Shown here piece after piece: positions 1 through 5,549 of a stretch of 11,149 nt of DNA (position 1 is the stretch's first letter; every line of letters starts with the position of its first letter). The position numbers were made by a program, and so were the translations under genes. Source of the stretch: an uncultured Lachnospiraceae bacterium (lineage in GTDB: Bacteria > Bacillota > Clostridia > Lachnospirales > Lachnospiraceae); the NCBI GenBank assembly GCA_946639085.1, contig CAMPBP010000019.1, positions 1 through 11,149 of the forward strand. The letters are read 5' to 3'. The notes under the pieces were generated by a model, which was given only the letters and a program-made list of their open reading frames with translations, made no database searches and was not told the DNA's origin.

Positions 1-286
1 TCATGCCCTTCGGCAGTCCTTTCAGCTTGTCGTACAGGATCTTGTCCGTTTCGGCTCTGCTGATATTCGGATGGTGCATCTTAAAAGCATACCAGAACAG
101 TTCTTCCGTTGCCGAGACGATCGCGCCTTCATCAAGAGCATTTACCCTAAACCCTCTATCTTCGGCATACTTAACCGTCTCTCGGTTAAATTCCAAGACG
201 TAGATATCGCCCGTCACGCTGTCATGTAATCGGATAGGCTTGACGTTCCTTGAACCATCTTTGTTTACTGTCTTTTTCTCTGCCAT
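1..286 (-). CDS. Tail assembly chaperone-like protein (DUF5055-like), 3' end outside window
   Basis: The first 95 codons of a leftward gene are visible; the reading frame is open to the window edge. The start ATG at 284-286 follows a good ribosome binding site (GGAGG, complement of 295-299). The protein begins MAEKKTVNKDG and then has a compact segment running from about residue 26 (DIYVLEFNRETVKYAEDRGF) to KILYDKLKGLPKGM at about residues 82-95. This layout (LEF.RETV...E.RGF, then EELFWYAFKMHH, then a K..D.L-type end) resembles DUF5055, a small family found between the tail tube and tape-measure genes of Firmicutes siphoviruses. The position directly downstream of the tail tube gene fits a chaperone that coats the tape measure before tail assembly. 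Family recall is from memory; a frameshifted longer product, common for such chaperones, cannot be judged because the 3' end is missing. Confidence 0.6.
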   Translation of the reverse strand, partial: MAEKKTVNKDGSRNVKPIRLHDSVTGDIYVLEFNRETVKYAEDRGFRVNALDEGAIVSATEELFWYAFKMHHPNISRAETDKILYDKLKGLPKGM

Positions 287-319
287 AATCATATCCTCCA
301 TGTAGGTTGAATTATTTAT

Positions 320-381
320 AAAAACAGAGTAATCGGCGCACATGGACGCTCGAAAAGGTGGCGAACCTCTGTCCTCTGTTT
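320..381 (-). terminator. Possible weak terminator/attenuator after the tail tube gene
   Basis: Read leftward, the RNA has an 8-bp stem AAACAGAG (381-374) with CUCUGUUU (329-322), running into two further U and an AU-rich stretch. The loop is long (44 nt) and contains a small AGGU/ACCU hairpin, and CUCUGU is present twice (367-372 and 375-380), so alternative pairings exist. It lies in the 109-bp gap between the abundant tail tube gene and the chaperone gene, where partial termination would make biological sense. The low GC content of the stem and the large loop make this a weak call. Confidence 0.3.
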
Positions 382-395
382 CTATCTCACGTTAT

Positions 396-1088
396 TTACG
401 CCGCCGTTACTTCGACAACTACCTTGCAGGAATCCATGTTGCCGTCCTTGAACGTAAAGATCGAAGTACCCGCCTTAACGCCTGTGATGGTAACTGTGCC
501 GGAACTCTCGGTAGCCGTAGCAACACCGGGGTTACTCGAAGTAACGCCTACAGCTCCTACGCTGTGAGTAAGAGTAACGGTAGCGGTCGAGCCGACTGCA
601 ACAGTAGTCTCGGCAGCCGAAGGCGTAATCTCGGTCGAATGGGGCAGCCATCCTCCGTACTCTTCGAATACCACGCTGCCCGAAAGGGTAGACGCGCTGT
701 TGCCTGTGATACCGCTATTTCCGAGCATCTGCGGTGTTCCGCAGAAAAAGAACGAGTTTGCGGCGTTGGGATATCTATACTCCCACCAGCAACGTAAGCC
801 GCTTGCCTTCTTTGTTTCCGCAAGTGCAACAAGGGTGTTCCAATCGACGATTCCGTCATCGGAATGGTTCATTGTGAACTGCTTTTCACCGCCGGGGTCC
901 TGTCTGCCCGGAACATAGCGGGTGATTAAGTCTGTAATGTTTGAAACGTCAATGGTTTCAAGTGAGAGAGCGATCTCGGGTGCTTCGGTAACGTTCAGCA
1001 CCGTTTTAAAGCCCTCCACAGGTCTAACGCCGGGAGTTGTCTCGAACGCAACCTTGATTCTTGCGCCGACAGAAACGATCTCATTCAT
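396..1088 (-). CDS. Major tail tube protein with C-terminal BIG2-type Ig-like domain
   Basis: This 230-residue protein most likely polymerises into the tube of the non-contractile tail. The N-terminal ~150 residues look like a lambda gpV/TTP-type tail tube: GARIKVAFETTPGV near the start, alternating beta-rich segments, and GSVVFEEYGGW at about 137-147. From about residue 153 (EITPSAAETTVAVGSTATVT) to 228 there is a clear bacterial Ig-like group 2 domain, with the hallmark SSNPGVATATESSGTVTITG and VKAGTS. Such C-terminal Ig domains are known on lambda gpV and other tail tubes, where they decorate the tube surface. The start ATG (1086-1088) follows AGGAGG with 9 nt spacing. It sits 16 bp downstream of the tail-terminator gene and before the chaperone gene, the usual order. 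Confidence is high for tail tube by position and good for the Ig domain by motif. Confidence 0.8.
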   Translation of the reverse strand: MNEIVSVGARIKVAFETTPGVRPVEGFKTVLNVTEAPEIALSLETIDVSNITDLITRYVPGRQDPGGEKQFTMNHSDDGIVDWNTLVALAETKKASGLRCWWEYRYPNAANSFFFCGTPQMLGNSGITGNSASTLSGSVVFEEYGGWLPHSTEITPSAAETTVAVGSTATVTLTHSVGAVGVTSSNPGVATATESSGTVTITGVKAGTSIFTFKDGNMDSCKVVVEVTAA

Positions 1089-1104
1089 GCCTTTATTCCT
1101 CCTG

Positions 1105-1494
1105 TTAAAATTTTTGGAAAATCTGTGTATAACGAGCCGTAACCCGATAAATGGTACGGTCTACGTTCGGGAGCTGTGAGCGCATCGTGCGCCGAAAACC
1201 GAGTTTGTGCATACATTCGTCTACCACGTCCATAATCGCCTTTGCTTCGGTCTTTTTGCCTGTGGCCTTATTGCTATAGACATTAGCCGTGTACATGAGG
1301 TTTGCAGCCGTTTCAGGCAGCCTTGCGAGGGTTCTGTTCGTCTCTACCTCGGAATTGTCACCTTCGACAAGACTCACGGAAGGGAATACCGACGGACTCT
1401 CGACATACTCGCCGTCAATGGATATGCCGTCTCCGTATATGGCCCGGAGCGCATTCGCAACAGTATTGAATACTTCATTTTCAATATCAATCAT
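1105..1494 (-). CDS. Tail terminator-like protein
   Basis: A 129-residue protein beginning MIDIENEVFNTVANALRAIY. It has an acidic N-terminal helix, a beta-rich middle with FPSVSLVEGDNSE, then a segment with a helix TEAKAIMDVVDECMHKLGF and a final strand RVTARYTQIF. This helix/strand pattern and length (~130 residues) match tail terminator or minor capsid proteins of the lambda gpU/SPP1 gp17 type, which cap the tail tube and bind the head-tail interface. No catalytic motif is expected. The start ATG overlaps the stop of the upstream gp10-like gene by 4 nt (1491-1494), and a GGGGG-type ribosome binding site lies 11 nt upstream within that gene. Assignment is mainly by position between the gp10-like and tail tube genes; a generic neck protein is the main alternative. 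Confidence 0.6.
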   Translation of the reverse strand: MIDIENEVFNTVANALRAIYGDGISIDGEYVESPSVFPSVSLVEGDNSEVETNRTLARLPETAANLMYTANVYSNKATGKKTEAKAIMDVVDECMHKLGFRRTMRSQLPNVDRTIYRVTARYTQIFQKF

Positions 1495-1997
1495 GTGTGG
1501 AATATCCCCCTTGCCATTTCTGGTATCTTGTCTCTGGTAGCCATCGCTGAATAATACATGAACATCGTTGCGGGAATACCGTAGGTATGCCGCTTACGTC
1601 CGCTTTCGTCGATGTACCACCATCCCCACGGGTTCGCGCCGTTCCCTTTGCCGTATGTTCCGATGCCTTTCATACCCAACTCAACAGCTTTGGGATGAAG
1701 GTATTCACCAGGATAGGCATGGTTTGCTACGACACCCGTACCAAATTCGAGCCATACAGCCGCGCCGCTTACAAGGACATGACGTGTGTAAATGCCCGTC
1801 TTTTCAATCCGCAACGAATCAAATGTCTCTCCCGTCTCAACGTGTTCGATCAACTGATTCTCTGCATTGGTCTTTACATCCTCGGCCAGTTTGTCAGCAA
1901 AGATCTCCGTTTTCTTTTTAAGGTCATCGCGGTAAAGCTCGACACGATGGATAGCGTTTTCGATTGACTTCTCGGACAGTTCAAACTCGATCGTCAT
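1491..1997 (-). CDS. HK97 gp10-like tail completion/neck protein
   Basis: A 168-residue protein with an N-terminal helix-rich part (VELYRDDLKKKTEIFADKLAEDVKTNAENQL, about residues 19-50). The family signature WLEFGTG follows at residues 82-88, and a C-terminal GIPATMFMYYSAMA matches the usual G.PA.PFM..A pattern. This is typical of the HK97 gp10-like family, neck/tail-completion proteins linking head and tail. An insertion of glycine- and tryptophan-rich sequence (GIGTYGKGNGANPWGWWYIDESGRKRH) lies between the two motifs, a feature seen in many Firmicutes phage versions. The gene overlaps both neighbours by 4 nt (1994-1997 and 1491-1494), so translation is probably coupled; its own ribosome binding site is weak. 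Confidence 0.8.
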   Translation of the reverse strand: MTIEFELSEKSIENAIHRVELYRDDLKKKTEIFADKLAEDVKTNAENQLIEHVETGETFDSLRIEKTGIYTRHVLVSGAAVWLEFGTGVVANHAYPGEYLHPKAVELGMKGIGTYGKGNGANPWGWWYIDESGRKRHTYGIPATMFMYYSAMATRDKIPEMARGIFHT

Positions 1998-2350
1998 GTG
2001 ACGCTCACTTCCCTTATTGCGTAGGTAATCGAATTGATTGACTTTGCCACCGACACTACAACGTAATTGTGCGGCTTCGTAGGTTCAATCCCTATCCATA
2101 ACCGCGTTGTCTCGTCAATCGGACAGGAAAGGTCATTCGTTACCATTGTCTTTGTATAATTTGCATTGATACCGAACTGTTCTACGTCAGCCGTACCACG
2201 TGCCGCAGATACGTTGATGCGGTACTCTACGGGATCTCCGTAAGTCAGATGAGATTCGCCCGTAAGATTCCCCCATTCATCCCTGATCTCTTCCTTGCCA
2301 CCGTAAAGGGCGTAATAAATCTTTTGCTTATTTCTCGCTAAAGACCGCAT
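1994..2350 (-). CDS. Head closure/head-tail joining protein
   Basis: A 118-residue protein starting MRSLARNKQKIYYALYGGKEE. It has a basic N-terminal segment followed by a beta-rich body (PVEYRINVSAARGT, YTKTMVTNDLSCPIDETTRLWIG, HNYVVVSVAKSINSITYAIREV). Small beta-barrel proteins of about 100-120 residues at this place are head-closure (stopper, SPP1 gp16 type) proteins, which seal the connector after packaging. The DETTRLWI...P.NYVVV...S.NSITYAI layout is what I expect of Clostridia phage joining proteins. The start ATG (2348-2350) follows a GGGGGTGAG ribosome binding site in the 11-bp gap after the connector gene. No enzymatic function is suggested; the exact family is not certain. Confidence 0.6.
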   Translation of the reverse strand: MRSLARNKQKIYYALYGGKEEIRDEWGNLTGESHLTYGDPVEYRINVSAARGTADVEQFGINANYTKTMVTNDLSCPIDETTRLWIGIEPTKPHNYVVVSVAKSINSITYAIREVSVT

Positions 2351-2361
2351 ACACTCACCCC

Positions 2362-2691
2362 CTAGATGACCTGAAAGACGTGTGTACGGACATACGCAAC
2401 CATATCATCGTACTTGAACGTGCGATTAATGCCGTTCTCGTTATGTACAGTCTCACCCTCTGCGGCCTTGTGGTTATAAGCATTTATCACCGCATTGACC
2501 TGCACCATTTCATAACGTGTCGGCACTTCGGTTGCTGTTGCCCTTTTGTCCGGCTTGTTAATGTACATCCAGTTCAATATCTCGTTCTTCGCCATATCGA
2601 GGTAGACGGATATTTCGTTGTCAAGAGTGGTGTCATTCTGTGCAACCTCTAAAAAGGTCTTAACGACCGCAAGTTTACTCGCTGTATCCAT
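2362..2691 (-). CDS. Head-tail connector/DNA-packaging adaptor (gp6/gp15-like)
   Basis: A 109-residue, mostly helical protein: LAVVKTFLEVAQNDTTLDNEISVYLDMAKNEIL, then YINKPD, a middle helix RYEMVQVNAVINAYNHKAAEGE, and a C-terminal segment with VAYVRTHVF. The N-terminal pattern (long helix, D-rich turn, then helix ending in L.WMY) is that of the phage connector family of HK97 gp6/SPP1 gp15 type. These proteins form a ring below the portal. The start ATG (2689-2691) has an AGAGGT site 8 nt upstream. It lies directly before the head-closure gene, the usual order. The G-E-x-x-x-N-x-x-G turn near residues 78-86 (GETVHNENG) is also common in these adaptors. Confidence 0.65.
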   Translation of the reverse strand: MDTASKLAVVKTFLEVAQNDTTLDNEISVYLDMAKNEILNWMYINKPDKRATATEVPTRYEMVQVNAVINAYNHKAAEGETVHNENGINRTFKYDDMVAYVRTHVFQVI

Positions 2692-2714
2692 ATCCGTTAC
2701 CTCTCAATGCCGTG

Positions 2715-2948
2715 TTATTTGCGCTTGCCCTTGCCGGGAGCCTTGCGCTGTGTCGATGTTTTCGGTTTCGGAGTGGGTTCCTTCACCACGGGTGCCTCCG
2801 TGGGTACTTCTTCCACAATCTCCGCGTTGGTTTCTTCGGGGGTTTCTTCCAAAAACTGATCTCCGATTATCCCGGTTTCCGTCTCGGCCTTTACCTCTTC
2901 CACCACTTCACCGATGAACATAGAACCATCTTCGTTACGTCTAACCAT
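2715..2948 (-). CDS. Small acidic protein with a basic C-terminal tail, unknown function
   Basis: A 77-residue protein that I do not recognise. Residues 1-50 are rich in Glu (GEVVEEVKAETETG, FLEETPEETNAEIVEEVPTE), followed by a Pro/Lys-rich linker (VVKEPTPKPKTSTQ) and a strongly basic end (RKAPGKGKRK). No hydrophobic core is obvious, so it is probably largely disordered. It has an excellent ribosome binding site (GAGGAAGGAAGG upstream of the ATG at 2946-2948) and sits between the Ig-like head protein and the connector gene, with 23-bp gaps on both sides. The basic tail could bind DNA and the acidic part could bind capsid or connector proteins, but that is inference only. Confidence 0.6.
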   Translation of the reverse strand: MVRRNEDGSMFIGEVVEEVKAETETGIIGDQFLEETPEETNAEIVEEVPTEAPVVKEPTPKPKTSTQRKAPGKGKRK

Positions 2949-2971
2949 GCTTAGACCTTCCTTCCTCTGCC

Positions 2972-3361
2972 TTATGAGATTTCAGGCAGCTTGCCCCACT
3001 TAATCAGCGCGGTAGTGCTTACGCCGTTCAGGGTGTTCGTAACCTTGCAGCCAAGATACTTCTCACTCTGTGTGGAAGTAGCCGTAAAGGTTGTCGAGGT
3101 TGCGTCGGAAATATCGGTGTATGTTCCATCCTCGGTATCCGATGCCGCCCACTGATAGGAAAGTGTTCCGTACTTCGGGGTCTGCGCCGTAAGCGTAGCC
3201 ACCTTTGTAGCCGCGTCATACGTGATGATCGCAACGGCAGCAAGGGGCAGATATGCACCGATAAAATCTATGATCGCGTTATAGTTCTCCTGTCTGTCTG
3301 CCGGGGAATAATCGGGTTTCCACTTCGGCTTTTCAGGACTTGTAGTGATTGCGAATGCCAT
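2972..3361 (-). CDS. Probable head decoration/head fiber-like protein with Ig-like domain
   Basis: A 129-residue protein. The N-terminal ~45 residues (KPKWKPDYSPADRQENYNAIIDFIGAYL) probably form a short helical anchor. Residues ~46-123 form a bacterial Ig-like domain: VATLTA as the first strand, then LSYQWAASDTEDGTYTDI with the core Trp at 71, SDATSTTFTATSTQSEKYLGCKVTN with the core Cys at 105, and TALIKWG. The pattern YQW...(S/D)GTYT.I..ATS.T(F/Y)T.....KYL.C.VTN is characteristic of Ig-like modules in Firmicutes surface and phage proteins. It follows the capsid gene, the usual slot for a decoration protein, and has AAGGAG 9 nt before the ATG (3359-3361). Function on the capsid surface, perhaps weak binding to host-surface or mucus glycans as proposed for other phage Ig domains, is inferred. 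Confidence 0.65.
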   Translation of the reverse strand: MAFAITTSPEKPKWKPDYSPADRQENYNAIIDFIGAYLPLAAVAIITYDAATKVATLTAQTPKYGTLSYQWAASDTEDGTYTDISDATSTTFTATSTQSEKYLGCKVTNTLNGVSTTALIKWGKLPEIS

Positions 3362-3380
3362 AAGTCAAATTCTCCTTCTG

Positions 3381-3418
3381 AAAAAAGCATTCCCCGCCCA
3401 CTCGGAAAGTGAGCGGGG
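3381..3418 (-). terminator. Terminator-like hairpin directly downstream of the capsid gene
   Basis: Read leftward, the RNA forms an 11-bp stem CCCCGCUCACU (3418-3408) with AGUGGGCGGGG (3402-3392) around a 5-nt loop UUCCG, followed by AAUGC and six U (3386-3381). One pair is G-U only on this strand; on the plus strand the same position is a C-A mismatch, so the structure favours leftward RNA. It starts 17 nt after the capsid stop and ends about 20 nt before the next start codon. It probably lowers downstream transcription, or stabilises the 3' end of a capsid-rich mRNA; since the operon continues, full termination is unlikely. Confidence 0.7.
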
Positions 3419-3435
3419 CAATCAACAACGGGTTA

Positions 3436-4338
3436 TCAGGTGTTCGCCACGTCAGAACGAAGGAAGTAGATGCCCTTCTTCTTGTTCTTCATTACAAAAG
3501 CATCGTAGTATACGCGGTAGTCAACCTTGTATGCGTCGGCCTGCTGATTTACGTCGGGGGCGAAGATACGGAGAACCGAGTGCTTTGTGACCTTCTTCAC
3601 AGCGGGCTTGTGCAGCATGATGAAGTGAAGGTTGTAGTTTGTTGAAGCGGGAACATAGCCGCCAGCCTTCTGAGCGTCCTTGCCGTTATACAGGGTGATA
3701 GCGGACAGGAAACGTCTCTGAGGAACGCGGATGATCTGTACTCCGTCGTAAACCTCAATGGTCTTGTTCACGTTGGTCTCGGTGTTGGTGATGGACTTTG
3801 TGATCGCGCCCTGGATCTTCTGATAGAACTTCTCCGAAACGTAGCAAAGTCTATCGGTGTCGGGTACTTCGTCCTCGTTGAGCTGCGCGATTCCCTTGTC
3901 AAGTTCGTCGGTAGCGTCGGTGATATCCGCGAGGGCATCGTGTGTGCCGTGGGAAATACCGTCTGTTCCGGCGATCTTTGCGAAGGTGTAGGCATCGCTC
4001 TCGGGAGCGACCCTCGTGCGAAGGAACTCACCTGCAAGAGTGCCGAATGCCATACCGAGGGTCTCGTCGTTGTCCATCGCGTCAATGGTGAACGAACGTC
4101 CGCGGTCGATTTCGAGAGTGTAAGGGTTCCATGCACCGTTTACATCTCCGGTAATGAATCCGTTCTGACGATCATAGTCTCCGAGACCGTCCATCTGGGT
4201 CTCATACAGCTTGATGGTGTTTGCGCCTGTGAAGAGAACGCCGTCTCTGGTTTCAAGTGCGCTTGACTTACTCTCCTTCATGTAGACTTCATCAAGGATG
4301 GGTAAGAACTTCTGCGCTAATTCAAATGTGTTAGCCAT
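3436..4338 (-). CDS. Major capsid protein (HK97-fold type)
   Basis: A 300-residue protein that should form the icosahedral shell. It has no long N-terminal delta region; a separate scaffold gene lies immediately upstream. Visible features are an N-terminal FELAQKFLPILDEVYMKES helix and FTGANTIKLYETQMDGLGDYDRQNG (about residues 36-60). Next comes the segment from RGRSFTIDAMDNDETLG through EFLRTRVAPESDAYTFAKIA, the spine-helix-like part typical of HK97-fold capsid proteins of Firmicutes siphoviruses. An axial-domain-like VQIIRVPQRRF at about 195-205 and a C-terminal KVDYRVYYDAFVMKNKKKGIYF complete it. A strong AAGGAG site sits before the ATG (4336-4338). Position after scaffold and before the decoration gene supports the call. 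Confidence 0.8.
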   Translation of the reverse strand: MANTFELAQKFLPILDEVYMKESKSSALETRDGVLFTGANTIKLYETQMDGLGDYDRQNGFITGDVNGAWNPYTLEIDRGRSFTIDAMDNDETLGMAFGTLAGEFLRTRVAPESDAYTFAKIAGTDGISHGTHDALADITDATDELDKGIAQLNEDEVPDTDRLCYVSEKFYQKIQGAITKSITNTETNVNKTIEVYDGVQIIRVPQRRFLSAITLYNGKDAQKAGGYVPASTNYNLHFIMLHKPAVKKVTKHSVLRIFAPDVNQQADAYKVDYRVYYDAFVMKNKKKGIYFLRSDVANT

Positions 4339-4361
4339 AATTTAAAGTCTCCTTCCGGTTA

Positions 4362-4910
4362 TTACAGCCCCGCCCACTTGCGCATCTGCTCATACTCGGA
4401 TTTGTCGAGATCCTTCTGAGTAAGGCCGCCGCCCTGTGAGAGTTTGGGCTGTTTTTTAAGCAACTCGGCTTCAATGGACTTTGCTTTGTTCTCCATGAAA
4501 GCCTTCTGTTTGGCGAAGAAATCATCACCCACGCCCTCGGGTAACTGCGCCGCCATTGAAGCAGCTGTTTCAAGGTCGTAGCCGCTTTCCATGAGTTTCG
4601 TCTTATAGCCGTTGATGCGGCTTTCAGTACGATACTTTTCAAGCTCCGCAAGAGTAGCGGCTTCTTTCTCCGCTCTCTCGGCTTCGGCTCTCTCGGCTTC
4701 GGTCTGCTTTTCCCTTAACTGACGCTTGAAGTCAGCGGCCTCTCCGCAAGCCTTATCCGTGGCCTGTTTCAGTTTCGCGTTCTCCGCAAGCATCTTCTCG
4801 TACTCGGCCTTGTAATCAACTTCGTCCTTCTTGTCCTCGGTTTTTGCCGCAGTACCGGGCTTATCCTTTGCTTCGCTCTCAGGGTTAGTGTTCTTGTTTT
4901 CTTCTGCCAT
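4362..4910 (-). CDS. Capsid scaffold protein
   Basis: A 182-residue, highly charged and mostly helical protein. Residues ~10-40 are acidic and Lys-rich, and residues ~28-95 form a likely coiled coil (VDYKAEYEKMLAENAKLKQ, then EKQTEAERAEAERAEKEAA). A further helical part ends in GGLTQKDLDKSEYEQMRKWAGL. The last ~25 residues probably bind the capsid protein, as in other phage scaffolds. It acts only during assembly. I chose the ATG at 4908-4910, 9 nt after AGGAG; a TTG two codons upstream is only 3 nt from the same site and less likely. Only 23 bp separates it from the capsid gene. The family is recognised by composition and position, not by a diagnostic motif. Confidence 0.75.
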   Translation of the reverse strand: MAEENKNTNPESEAKDKPGTAAKTEDKKDEVDYKAEYEKMLAENAKLKQATDKACGEAADFKRQLREKQTEAERAEAERAEKEAATLAELEKYRTESRINGYKTKLMESGYDLETAASMAAQLPEGVGDDFFAKQKAFMENKAKSIEAELLKKQPKLSQGGGLTQKDLDKSEYEQMRKWAGL

Positions 4911-4938
4911 GTTCAATTTCTCCTTTGCATTTGATTTA

Positions 4939-5024
4939 CAACAGTTCTTTCTGTTGCGCCGTTAAGTGTGGTTTTGCGTTTTTTATACAGCGTCTCTGCT
5001 GTTATATCCACGGCATAAAGCCGT
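4939..5024 (-). other. Three small hairpins in the gap before the scaffold gene
   Basis: The 117-bp gap between minor head protein and scaffold holds three short inverted repeats: ACGGC/GCCGT (5010-5014/5020-5024), ACAGC/GCTGT (4987-4991/4998-5002) and CAACAG/CTGTTG (4939-4944/4951-4956). In the leftward RNA none is followed by a U-run (the second is followed by AUAAAAAAC), so they are not terminators. They could be RNA processing or stability elements between head genes needed in different amounts. Short stems like these also occur by chance. Confidence 0.25.
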
Positions 5025-5027
5025 AAA

Positions 5028-5549
5028 TCACTTTGTGTATGTAACGTAGCAGCGACAGTTGATATCTTCCGACGGCTCACCGAATGACCGGGGGTACATA
5101 GCCGAATTTCCGTTGTAGGTGTAGAACGGTTCGTTCATGGGCTTTACCATGCCTTCGAGATATTCATGTGAATCTCTGACGCGGTTATCAAGCATCGTGT
5201 GCCACGTCTTGTACTTCGCACCGAGGTTTTCAGCCGTATCATGGCCCGCCGTGTTGTACACCCTCTGACGTTCATTCTCGAACAGCAAGAACAGATCCTC
5301 GATGCTGTCAAGGTCATCTTCTATTCGCTCAAAAGCGGTCTTGCCGCCGACCTTGGAATATATCACTTCTTGGATGCGCCCTACCGGGATATCCGTCTCG
5401 CCCCGCAGCTGATCTTCCACGTCCGTCTTGCCGTCTGCATACGCGAGAGCAAGCCAATCGAGCATTAAGTCCGTTATCTTGGACTTATTTCCCAGATAAC
5501 GCTCTATATCGCTCTGTAGGGAGTTCAGTTCGTCAAGCCTTAGCAGCAT
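5028..5549 (-). CDS. Minor head protein (phage Mu gpF-like, short form)
   Basis: A 173-residue version of the Mu F-like/SPP1 gp7 minor head family, which works with the portal during procapsid assembly or early DNA ejection. The C-terminal signature is clear: WHTMLDNRVRDSHEYLEG at residues 116-133, MYPRSFGEPS at 151-160 and EDINCRC at 161-167. The N-terminal ~110 residues are helical (LLRLDELNSLQSDIERYL) and much shorter than the ~250-residue region of full-length family members. I chose the ATG at 5547-5549, which follows GGTGAG and overlaps the end of the portal gene by 17 nt. A longer frame starting at 5684 would add 45 Arg-rich residues lying wholly inside the portal C-terminus, which is unlikely. 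Confidence 0.8.
   Translation of the reverse strand: MLLRLDELNSLQSDIERYLGNKSKITDLMLDWLALAYADGKTDVEDQLRGETDIPVGRIQEVIYSKVGGKTAFERIEDDLDSIEDLFLLFENERQRVYNTAGHDTAENLGAKYKTWHTMLDNRVRDSHEYLEGMVKPMNEPFYTYNGNSAMYPRSFGEPSEDINCRCYVTYTK

Noticed and set aside
342..797. 151-residue rightward frame opposite the tail tube gene
   Set aside because: It is Arg/Ser-rich, has no ribosome binding site and lies opposite a gene with clear tail tube and Ig motifs.
4911..4916. TTG start for the scaffold gene
   Set aside because: It is only 3 nt after AGGAG; the ATG two codons later has proper 9-nt spacing.
4987..5002. ACAGC/GCTGT hairpin as terminator before the scaffold gene
   Set aside because: In the transcribed direction it is followed by A-rich, not U-rich, sequence.
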